Part shown: one piece after another, positions 1 to 5,314 of the stretch
Layout of the letters: every line of letters begins with the position of its first letter
Position numbering within the stretch: the first letter of the stretch is position 1
DNA from: Acidimicrobiia bacterium
Lineage (GTDB): Bacteria; Actinomycetota; Acidimicrobiia; Acidimicrobiales; Iamiaceae
NCBI GenBank assembly: GCA_019247975.1
Contig: JAFBAD010000029.1
Coordinates: 1 to 5,314 of the forward strand
Direction of reading: 5' to 3'
Length of the DNA stretch: 5,314 nt
Translations under genes and position numbers: made by a program
The notes under the pieces: model-generated
What the model was told of the DNA's origin: nothing
The model's database searches: none
Seen by the model: only the letters and a program-made list of their open reading frames with translations

Positions 1-1878
1 CGCCGAGCGGGCGCGGGCCCACGTCGCGACGCCCGCGTCCTCGGTGAGGTAGATCACCTGACGGGACGACGCCGCGGTGCGGGCGAGCGCGTCGGTGAGC
101 TCGTCGCCGGCCAGCCCGGCCAGCGGCTCGTCCAGCAGGAGCGGGAGATCGGGGCCGCCGGCCTCCGGGGACGTCGGCAGCATCGCCGCCATCCGGCGCA
201 CGACCTCGCTGCGGCGTCTGCGCAGCAGGCTGCTCCCGGCCGGAGGAGGCGGCGGCAGCGGCGCACCGGCCCAGCCCGGACGTTCACGCTCGGCCAGCTC
301 GTCGGTCAGCGCCGCGTGCTCGGCTTCGATCTCGCTCCGCGGTCGCAGCGCGCTCCGTTCGCGTCCCCGCTGGGTCGCAGCACCACGGAGGCCGTCCACC
401 GCCGCCGCGATCGCGCCGGTGTCCTGGTCGGGGTCGATGCCCTGCTCGGTCAACCGGGCGATGAGGTCGATCGCCGCGGTCTCGGCCTCCCGGTCCAGCA
501 CCTCGGCCCGCTCGGTGAGCTCGCGGGCCGAGTCGGCCAGTCGACCGTTGCGGGCGGCGAGGTCGGCCTCCGCGGCGCGCAGATCGGCCTGCAGCTTCTC
601 GTCGGTCTCGGTGCGGAGCGAGGTGTTGAAGCGCACCGCGTGGACCCGGATCTCGGCTTCGAGGCCGTCGGCCTCGGACGGATCCAGCCGGCCGACCAGC
701 TCCTTCCACGCGAGGAGCGCCGCGGTCTGCTCACGCGCCGCGTCCTCGAGCGCGTGGGTGATCTCCTCCATCTCGTGCGGCGCGTCGGGATCGGTGGGAT
801 CGGCGAGCCGGCGCAGGTGGAGGCCGAGGTAGCTGTCGGCGCCGACCCGGGCGAGCTCGCGCCGCTCGGCGTTCGACGCACGGGCGAGCGCGATGCGCGG
901 CGTCACGATGAGCCGGGCCGCGACGCCGATGCCGACGATCACGAGCACGCCGCCGATCGCCCCCTCCGCCAGCCCGAGGACGAGGCCGACCGCAGCCGGC
1001 ACGCTCGAACCGAAGATGCCGGGCCGCCAGCGCCGGGCGACCACCTCCTCGGCCCGGACCCGTTCGATGTGGGCCGAGTCGATCGCCGCCTCGACCTCGT
1101 CGGGCAGGTCCTCCTCCAGCTCGGAGCGCCGTTCGATGGCCGACGCGAGGTGGGCGTCGGCATCCTTGACCCGACGGTGCGCCTCCCACAGCCGGTCCTG
1201 GTCCAGGGGCGCCAGCAGCGCGACGCGGCGATCCAGGCCGGGGGACAGCTCATCGGCGCGGTGGGTCGAGAGCTCCCGTTCGAGCCGGGCCAGCTTCTGG
1301 CGCGCCCGGCGGCAGCGATCGGCCAGGTCGACCAGCTCGGACGATGCCTCGGTCGGTGCCGGGGCCGGTTCGGACCCGTCGACCACCGAGCCGGCCCAGT
1401 CGGCGACCCGGCGGCAGCGGTCGGCCCGGTCGACCGCGGAGGCCACCCGCTCCTGCAGCGCGTCGATCGCCTCGGCCGCGGCCAGGATCCGATCGTCGTC
1501 GTCCGCAGTCGGTTCGAGCTCGGTCAGCCGCGACAGCTCCTCGTCGACCGCGGCGAAGCGGGTCGCGGCCTGGTGATAGGCGACGCGGGCGTCGTACTCG
1601 TCGAGCGCGACGAGCCGCCCGTCGAGCCGCGCCAGCTCGTCGACCAGCGCGTCGTCGCCTCGACCGCCGAACGCGTCGAGCCACGCCCGCGCAACGGGCC
1701 CGTCGGTCGTGAGCGCGCGGTCGGCGCGGCCGCCGGCCGCGGCGGTGATGAACGTCTCGATCAGCTCGCGACGGGCCGGTTCGGGCAGCCCGGACAGGAC
1801 GGTCAGCCCCGGATGCAGGTCGAGGCGCAGTGATTCCCCGCCCGACGCGTCGCTCAGTACCAACTCCCGGAACCGCAC
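1..1878 (-). CDS. Rad50/YhaN-like coiled-coil head-domain protein with degenerate ATPase motifs and an apical membrane hairpin (3' end outside window)
   Basis: One open frame of 626 codons runs from GTG at 1878 off the left edge. GTG is chosen because GGAGG lies 7 bases upstream and the head fold begins at once. Residues 1-45 give the beta-strand/P-loop start of SMC/RecF-type heads (LTVLSG), but the loop reads GLPEPARRE (residues 30-38), with Arg-Arg-Glu where GKS/T is expected. Residues about 70-285 and 330-545 are charged, Leu/Ala/Glu/Arg-rich and probably coiled coil. Residues 288-325 are hydrophobic with a central AEGA turn, suggesting two membrane helices at the coiled-coil apex. A proline run (from about 541) precedes a basic stretch where the signature motif should be. 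LLLDEP (580-585) is a good Walker B, and QVIYLTED follows where the H-loop histidine belongs. Known: family members act in DNA repair or as membrane-associated ATPases. Inferred: a non-hydrolysing, membrane-tethered relative. No partner nuclease is visible. The C-terminus probably ends soon after the window edge. Confidence 0.82.
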   Translation of the reverse strand, partial: MRFRELVLSDASGGESLRLDLHPGLTVLSGLPEPARRELIETFITAAAGGRADRALTTDGPVARAWLDAFGGRGDDALVDELARLDGRLVALDEYDARVAYHQAATRFAAVDEELSRLTELEPTADDDDRILAAAEAIDALQERVASAVDRADRCRRVADWAGSVVDGSEPAPAPTEASSELVDLADRCRRARQKLARLERELSTHRADELSPGLDRRVALLAPLDQDRLWEAHRRVKDADAHLASAIERRSELEEDLPDEVEAAIDSAHIERVRAEEVVARRWRPGIFGSSVPAAVGLVLGLAEGAIGGVLVIVGIGVAARLIVTPRIALARASNAERRELARVGADSYLGLHLRRLADPTDPDAPHEMEEITHALEDAAREQTAALLAWKELVGRLDPSEADGLEAEIRVHAVRFNTSLRTETDEKLQADLRAAEADLAARNGRLADSARELTERAEVLDREAETAAIDLIARLTEQGIDPDQDTGAIAAAVDGLRGAATQRGRERSALRPRSEIEAEHAALTDELAERERPGWAGAPLPPPPPAGSSLLRRRRSEVVRRMAAMLPTSPEAGGPDLPLLLDEPLAGLAGDELTDALARTAASSRQVIYLTEDAGVATWARARSA

Positions 1879-1884
1879 TGCCCT

Positions 1885-1909
1885 ACCTCCGCCGTCCTCA
1901 TCGGCGGAG
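1885..1909 (-). promoter_or_regulatory. Ribosome binding site of the coiled-coil gene, within a perfect hairpin
   Basis: Read on the minus strand, GGAGGT (1890-1885) precedes the GTG start at 1878 with near-ideal spacing and decides that start. Its GGAG forms the end of the 3' arm (CGGCGGAG) of a perfect 8-bp stem whose 5' arm is CTCCGCCG, with a 7-base loop (1895-1901). The stem is mostly G-C, so the folded transcript would hide most of the Shine-Dalgarno. No run of T follows, so it is not a typical intrinsic terminator. Hairpin and site are read directly; a regulatory role is inference. Confidence 0.5.
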
Positions 1910-1957
1910 TTGTGCGCCTCTGGAGCGCGCGATCGCGTGACGTTCTCGTGCGGTCCC

Positions 1958-2407
1958 TCAGACGATGCTGCTGTCGAGGAAGGCGTGGCCGGGGATCGGG
2001 AGGTTGCGGACGACCGCGAACGCGATGGCCACGAAGATCAGCACCTGCCCGAGGTACCTCGGCAGGGTGATCGGCGGCACCCGCCAGCCCAGGGACTTGG
2101 CCATCCAATACGCCCACGCGGCGACGATGAACGGCGCCGCGAGCACGAAGAGGAGGTTGTGGTCGGCCGCGCCGGCGATGTCGAGGTGGCAGAGCGAGTG
2201 GACCGCTCGCAGGCTTCCGCAGGCCGGGCAGTCGAGGCCGGTCACCGCCTTCAGGGGGCAGAGGGGGAAGGCGTGGGAGGTGTTCGGGTCGAGCACCCCG
2301 GTGTAGGTGGTGGCCGCAGCCGTGGCGACACCGACGGCGGCGGGGGCGATCCATCGCGTGCGACCCGAGGTGAGGCTCGAGGTGAGGGTCGAGCTGAGGA
2401 CGGCCAT
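1958..2407 (-). CDS. DUF2752 family small membrane protein
   Basis: This 149-residue protein carries the DUF2752 hallmark at residues 50-84: CPLKAVTGLDCPACGSLRA, then a histidine/leucine-rich stretch and a DHN before the next helix. Cysteines 50, 60, 63 and 73 could bind metal or form disulfides. Predicted membrane segments are at about 18-36, 85-103 and 118-136, so the cysteine motif sits between helices 1 and 2. The length is normal for the family. The family's biochemical function is unknown to me. The start is ATG at 2407, the only canonical start before the conserved region. No purine-rich Shine-Dalgarno precedes it (the bases before it are pyrimidine-rich), so it may be translated from a leaderless or nearly leaderless transcript. 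It ends 79 bp before the coiled-coil gene on the same strand, with no T-run terminator between, so co-transcription is plausible. It is divergent from the ABC operon. Its first 15 residues are a Ser/Thr/Leu-rich stretch encoded by a 12-bp tandem repeat. Confidence 0.88.
   Translation of the reverse strand: MAVLSSTLTSSLTSGRTRWIAPAAVGVATAAATTYTGVLDPNTSHAFPLCPLKAVTGLDCPACGSLRAVHSLCHLDIAGAADHNLLFVLAAPFIVAAWAYWMAKSLGWRVPPITLPRYLGQVLIFVAIAFAVVRNLPIPGHAFLDSSIV
2366..2401. repeat. Three imperfect 12-bp tandem repeats inside the DUF2752 N-terminus
   Basis: On the plus strand the units are CGAGGTGAGGCT, CGAGGTGAGGGT and CGAGCTGAGGAC, each differing from its neighbour at one to three bases. On the coding (minus) strand they give a four-residue period (VLSS/TLTS/SLTS) just after the start codon. 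A 12-bp period keeps frame, so copy-number change would lengthen or shorten the N-terminal tail without breaking the gene. Three copies is short, so this may only reflect local low complexity. Confidence 0.5.
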
Positions 2408-2415
2408 CGGGGAGG

Positions 2416-2421
2416 ACGGTA
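2416..2421 (-). promoter_or_regulatory. Candidate -10 element for a leaderless DUF2752 transcript
   Basis: On the minus strand TACCGT fits the TANNNT form of actinobacterial -10 elements and lies 8 bases before the ATG at 2407. That distance would put transcription initiation at or near the start codon. It agrees with the missing Shine-Dalgarno. No convincing -35 is seen at the usual distance. Weak evidence from one hexamer. Confidence 0.2.
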
Positions 2422-2425
2422 ACGC

Positions 2426-2456
2426 TTGGGGTCCGCCGGGTGGAGGTCGGTAGCCT
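2426..2456 (+). promoter_or_regulatory. Candidate promoter of the ABC exporter operon
   Basis: TTGGGG (2426-2431) and TAGCCT (2451-2456) could be -35 and -10 elements with a 19-base spacer, slightly longer than ideal. TAGCCT fits the TANNNT pattern. Initiation would fall near 2463, inside the inverted repeat at 2456-2471, leaving a 5' leader of about 40 bases to the ACG at 2502 or about 93 to the ATG at 2556. This is pattern matching in a GC-rich intergenic region and is not strong. Confidence 0.22.
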
Positions 2457-2471
2457 TGACCCGTCGGTCAA
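2456..2471. promoter_or_regulatory. Inverted repeat TTGACC-N4-GGTCAA in the divergent control region
   Basis: The two 6-bp arms are perfect and separated by CGTC, giving a 16-bp near-palindrome between the divergent genes. The AT-containing arms stand out in very GC-rich surroundings. The size and symmetry suit an operator for a dimeric helix-turn-helix repressor, and it overlaps the likely start of rightward transcription. Each arm also resembles a -35 hexamer (TTGACC) on its own strand, but neither has a good -10 at 16-18 bases. No regulator gene is in the window. The repeat is seen directly; the operator role is inferred. Confidence 0.4.
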
Positions 2472-2490
2472 TGGGGATCGGCCGCGCCCC

Positions 2491-2555
2491 GGGAGAGAGC
2501 TACGAGCGAGAAGCAGACGACGACGCGGGACGGCTGGCGGCTGATCCTCGGCCAG
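2491..2555 (+). other. Probable true N-terminus of the first ABC gene: Shine-Dalgarno plus an ACG codon and 18 codons upstream of the first ATG
   Basis: GGGAG at 2491-2495 is followed by a 6-base spacer and ACG at 2502, in frame with the ATG at 2556. The 18 codons read (T/M)SEKQTTTRDGWRLILGQ. The GWRLILGQMRTQRRGL stretch matches the amphipathic elbow helix that precedes TM1 in ABC exporters, and the adjacent paralogue has a comparable SWREMAPYRRQL segment. The ATG at 2556 has no Shine-Dalgarno and would cut this helix in half. The frame is open upstream to the TGA at 2457 without any ATG, GTG or TTG. The ACG could be a genuine rare start, a mutated ATG or a sequencing error. Confidence 0.55.
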
Positions 2556-4292
2556 ATGCGCACGCAGCGGCGCGGCCTGGCACTCGGTGTCGGGGTCGGC
2601 CTGCTGTGGACCCTCGGCAAGGTCTCGGTGCCCAAGCTCGTCCAGCTCGCGATCGACAACGGCATCGAGGTCGGCAAGCTCCACACGATCGTCCGCTGGG
2701 CCCTGCTGATCGCCCTCGCCGGGGTCATCTCCGCGGTGTTCACCGGGTTGCGCCGGTACTACGCCTTCCGCGAGGCCCGCTGGTCCGAGGCGGTGCTGCG
2801 CGACCGGATGTTCGCCCACCTCCAGCGGCTCCACTTCTCGTTCCACGACGAGGCGCAGACCGGCCAGCTCATGAGCCGGGCCAACACCGACCTCCAGCAG
2901 GTCCAGAACTTCATCGTGCTGATCCCGCTCACGATCTCGAACGCGGTCACGGTCGTCGCGGTCACGGTGATCCTGGTCAGCACCAACCCGCTGCTCGCGC
3001 TCCTCGCCCTCGGCACCCTGCCCTTCGTCAACCTGCTCGCCCGGCGCTTCTCCACGAAGCTCCACCCGACGATGGTCGGCATCCAGCAGGAGTCGGCCGA
3101 GCTGGCGGCGGTCGTGGAGGAGACGGTCTCGGGCGTCCGGGTCGTGAAGGGCTTCGGGGCCGAGGGCACCCAGCAGCGGCGCCTGCGGGAGGAGGCCGAC
3201 GACCTCTACGAGGTGTCCTTCGAGTCGGCTCGCATCCGTGCGCGCTACTGGCCGGCGCTCGAGCTGCTGCCGAACCTCGGCCTGGTCGCGGTGCTCGGTT
3301 ACGGCGGCCACCTGGTGCTCGACGGCCATCTTGCGCTCGGCGACCTGGTCGCGTTCAACGCCTACGTCGTGCTGCTGATCTGGCCGTTGCGGATGCTCGG
3401 CCAGATCGTCGCCCAGGCCGGTCGGGCCGGTGCCTCGGCCCAGCGGGTCCACGAGATCCTGTCCACCGAGCCGGACGTGGTCGATCCGCCGAAGCCGGTG
3501 AAGCTGCCGTCGGGCGCCGGGCTCGTGCGCTTCGAGGACGTGACCTTCGGGTACCGGGGCGGCCGGCCGGTGCTGCAGGGCTTCGACCTCACCGTCGATC
3601 CCGGCGAGTCGATCGCGCTCGTCGGCGCGACCGGCAGCGGCAAGTCGACGGTCGCGAAGCTGATCCCTCGCTTCTACGACGTCGACGGCGGCGCCGTGCT
3701 GATCGACGGCATCGACGTGCGCACAGCGGTGGTGCGCGAGGTGCGGCGCTCGGTGGGGCTCGTCTTCGAGGAGACGTTCCTCTTCAGCGACTCGATCGCC
3801 GCCAACATCGCGTTCGCCGATCCTGATGCGCCGATCGAGGCGATCGAGCGGGCCGCCAAGCTGGCCGGCGCCCACGAGTTCATCCTCGAGCTCCCCGAGG
3901 CCTACGGCACCGAGATCGGCGAGCGCGGCTTCACGCTGTCGGGTGGTCAGCGACAGCGCATCGCGATCGCGCGGGCGATCCTCGCCGACCCGCGCGTGCT
4001 GATCCTCGACGACGCCACCTCCGCGGTCGACCCGACCAAGGAGCACGAGATCCGCGACGCGCTCACGGAGGTGATGCGCGACCGCACGACGATCGTCATC
4101 GCGCACCGGCCGGCGACGATCGCGCTGGCCGACCGGGTCGTGCTGGTCGCCGACGGCAAGGTCGACGCCACCGGCAGCCACGCCGAGTTGCTCGCGTCGA
4201 GCGCCCGCTACCGCGAGGTGCTGGCCGCGGCGGAGCAGCGCGAAGCCGAGCGGTTGGCGGCCGACGAGGAAGACGTCGCGGTGGTCGACTGA
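2556..4292 (+). CDS. ABC exporter half-transporter, membrane domain fused to ATPase domain, degenerate-site subunit
   Basis: The boundary given is the first canonical start (ATG, 578 residues); translation probably begins earlier, at ACG 2502. Residues 1 to about 300 are a type I exporter membrane domain with about six helices (TM1 at 8-30, TM2 at 47-68) and the family-typical FHDEAQTGQLMSRANTD segment. The ATPase domain follows: A-loop Tyr333, Walker A GATGSGKST (357-365), a Q-loop position occupied by Glu405 (VFEETFLFSDS), signature LSGGQ (461-465), Walker B ILDD with Asp486 where the catalytic Glu normally sits, D-loop SAVD (489-492) and H-loop His517. Asp for Glu in one subunit is the known mark of the degenerate site in heterodimeric exporters such as TM287/288. 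The intact LSGGQ would serve the partner's catalytic site. A charged tail ends the protein. The stop overlaps the next gene's start (TGATG), so the partner is almost surely co-translated. Location: inner membrane, predicted export. The substrate (drug, lipid or peptide) is not readable. Confidence 0.93.
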   Translation: MRTQRRGLALGVGVGLLWTLGKVSVPKLVQLAIDNGIEVGKLHTIVRWALLIALAGVISAVFTGLRRYYAFREARWSEAVLRDRMFAHLQRLHFSFHDEAQTGQLMSRANTDLQQVQNFIVLIPLTISNAVTVVAVTVILVSTNPLLALLALGTLPFVNLLARRFSTKLHPTMVGIQQESAELAAVVEETVSGVRVVKGFGAEGTQQRRLREEADDLYEVSFESARIRARYWPALELLPNLGLVAVLGYGGHLVLDGHLALGDLVAFNAYVVLLIWPLRMLGQIVAQAGRAGASAQRVHEILSTEPDVVDPPKPVKLPSGAGLVRFEDVTFGYRGGRPVLQGFDLTVDPGESIALVGATGSGKSTVAKLIPRFYDVDGGAVLIDGIDVRTAVVREVRRSVGLVFEETFLFSDSIAANIAFADPDAPIEAIERAAKLAGAHEFILELPEAYGTEIGERGFTLSGGQRQRIAIARAILADPRVLILDDATSAVDPTKEHEIRDALTEVMRDRTTIVIAHRPATIALADRVVLVADGKVDATGSHAELLASSARYREVLAAAEQREAERLAADEEDVAVVD

Positions 4293-5314
4293 TGCACGCG
4301 ATGGCCGGAGTCTCCGAGGAGGACCAGCTCGATCGTGACGCGGCACGCCGGGTGCTCCGGCGGTCGTGGCGGGAGATGGCGCCCTACCGGCGCCAGCTGC
4401 GGGCCGCCATCGGGCTGATCGTCCTCTACACGCTCATGATCCTCGCCGGTCCGTACCTGGTGAAGATCGCCATCGACCACGGCATCAAGAAGGGGAACGG
4501 CCACGTCCTCGACGTCTGCGTGGTGCTCTACCTGATCGTCGCGGCGGTCGGCTTCTTCGCCAACCGCGTGCAGGTGGTGCTGGTCGGTCGGGTCGGCGAG
4601 GGCTTCCTGCGGGACCTGCGCATCCGGGTGTTCGACCACCTGCAGGCGTTGTCGATGCCCTTCTACGACCGCGAGAAGGCGGGCGTGATCGTCTCCCGGA
4701 TGACCTCCGACGTCGACTCGCTGCAGGACCTCGTCCAGATGGGCGTGCTCCAGTTCATGTCGAGCCTGCTGCTCATCTTCCTGTCGGTGATCGTGCTCGC
4801 CGCGGTGTCGTGGCAGCTGCTGCTCGTCTGCCTGATCCCGGTGCCGTTCGTCGTGTTCGCGAGCATCAAGTTCCAGCGCGACTCGAACCGCGCCTACCTC
4901 TCCATCCGCGATCGCATCGGCATGATGCTGTCGTCGTTGCAGGAGGGCATCGCCGGCGTGCGGGTGATCCAGGCGTTCACCCGCGAGCAGGTCGAGGTCG
5001 ACCGCTTCGGTTCCCGCAACCGCACGCTCTACGACGCGCACATGCGGTCGGTGCGGATCCAGGCGTGGTACCTGCCGGTCATCGAGTTCGCCGGTCTCGG
5101 GACCACGGCGCTCGTCATCGGGATCGGCGGGTGGATGGTCACCAAGAACATCGTCACGATCGGCACCATCGCGTTCTTCGTGCTCTCGCTGTCGAACCTG
5201 TTCGACCCCGTCCAGCAGCTGTCGCAGCTGTTCAACACGGTGCAGTCCGCAGGCGCAGGGATCAACAAGCTCTACGCGCTGCTCGACACGCCGGTCGACG
5301 TGCCCGAGCGGGCC
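4292..5314 (+). CDS. ABC exporter half-transporter, partner subunit (3' end outside window)
   Basis: An open frame of 341 codons starts at the ATG that overlaps the previous stop by one base (TGATG), an arrangement for translational coupling. No strong Shine-Dalgarno is present, and an in-frame ATG at 4301 is an alternative. The visible part is the membrane domain: elbow helix around Trp26, TM1 at about 36-56 ending in the GPYLVKIAIDHGI pattern, TM2 at about 72-95, the FYDREKAGVIVSRMTSDVD segment, TM3-TM4, the cytoplasmic stretch GVRVIQAFTRE, then TM5-TM6 and the linker motif AGAGINKLYALLDTP that leads into the ATPase domain. The window ends before Walker A. It is clearly paralogous to the upstream gene but diverged, as expected for heterodimer subunits. 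Prediction: its ATPase domain carries the catalytic Glu in Walker B and possibly an altered signature motif. Confidence 0.93.
   Translation, partial: MHAMAGVSEEDQLDRDAARRVLRRSWREMAPYRRQLRAAIGLIVLYTLMILAGPYLVKIAIDHGIKKGNGHVLDVCVVLYLIVAAVGFFANRVQVVLVGRVGEGFLRDLRIRVFDHLQALSMPFYDREKAGVIVSRMTSDVDSLQDLVQMGVLQFMSSLLLIFLSVIVLAAVSWQLLLVCLIPVPFVVFASIKFQRDSNRAYLSIRDRIGMMLSSLQEGIAGVRVIQAFTREQVEVDRFGSRNRTLYDAHMRSVRIQAWYLPVIEFAGLGTTALVIGIGGWMVTKNIVTIGTIAFFVLSLSNLFDPVQQLSQLFNTVQSAGAGINKLYALLDTPVDVPERA

Noticed and set aside
316..1833. Plus-strand open frame of 505 codons opposite the coiled-coil gene
   Set aside because: Its translation is low-complexity Arg/Gly/Asp/Val-rich with no recognisable domain. 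The minus strand in the same place encodes a coherent protein with strand, coiled-coil, membrane and Walker B features. Long antisense frames are expected at this GC content.
1..1878. Reading the left region as a degraded pseudogene because its ATPase motifs are missing
   Set aside because: The frame is open over 626 codons with coding-type third-position bias, a good ribosome site and a preserved Walker B and fold order. Decay would be expected to bring stops or frameshifts.
1854..1901. Short minus-strand frame of 15 codons starting in the hairpin loop and overlapping the GTG start, considered as a leader peptide
   Set aside because: It has no Shine-Dalgarno, its start is in a hairpin loop, and it has no regulatory residue pattern. 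Chance is more likely.
1928..1937. Palindrome CGCGATCGCG in the gap between the DUF2752 and coiled-coil genes
   Set aside because: A 10-bp GC-rich palindrome built around CGATCG is common by chance in such genomes. It lacks a T-run, so it is not a terminator, and no operator evidence supports it.
1854..4346. Minus-strand open frame of 830 codons spanning the DUF2752 gene, the intergenic region and the ABC gene
   Set aside because: It crosses a recognised gene and a promoter region and is antisense to a clear ABC exporter. The translation is rich in Arg, Asp, His and Gln with no domain signal. It is a shadow of GC-rich codon use.
4208..5041. Minus-strand open frame of 277 codons opposite the second ABC gene
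   Set aside because: It is antisense to the conserved membrane domain and its translation is His/Asp/Glu/Gln-rich with no domain; a codon-bias artefact.

Overview
The window is very GC-rich, with strong G/C preference at third codon positions, few intergenic bases and an ABC-exporter style common in actinobacteria (an aspartate variant of Walker B and a glutamate in the Q-loop of the first half-transporter). I infer a member of the Actinomycetota, possibly Acidimicrobiia. The lineage is a judgement from composition and protein style, not a demonstrated placement. I see no mobile element, RNA gene, CRISPR array or prophage signal.

Layout. Two divergent gene groups are separated by a 94-148 bp control region (2408 to 2501 or 2555, depending on the start chosen for the rightward gene). 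Leftward (minus strand) are a small DUF2752-family membrane protein (1958-2407) and, 79 bp downstream, a large protein (1878 to beyond position 1). The large protein has the architecture of a Rad50/SbcC/YhaN-like coiled-coil ATPase: an N-terminal head half, a long coiled coil, a membrane hairpin at the apex, a second coiled coil and a C-terminal head half with Walker B. Its Walker A, signature and H-loop positions are degenerate, so it looks like a membrane-tethered pseudo-ATPase. It is one uninterrupted frame of 626 codons that begins with GTG, and an 8-bp perfect hairpin covers most of its Shine-Dalgarno sequence.

Rightward (plus strand) are two half-size ABC exporter genes joined by a TGATG stop-start overlap. 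The first (to 4292) is complete. The second (4292 onward) runs off the window before its nucleotide-binding domain. Together they look like a heterodimeric ABC exporter, in which the first subunit carries the degenerate ATP site (Asp instead of the catalytic Glu). The substrate cannot be read from the sequence.

The first ABC gene has an odd start. The best-placed Shine-Dalgarno and the family-typical N-terminal elbow helix both point to an ACG codon at 2502, while the only canonical start codon is the ATG at 2556. Nothing ties the leftward pair functionally to the exporter beyond their shared divergent control region, which holds a 16-bp inverted repeat.
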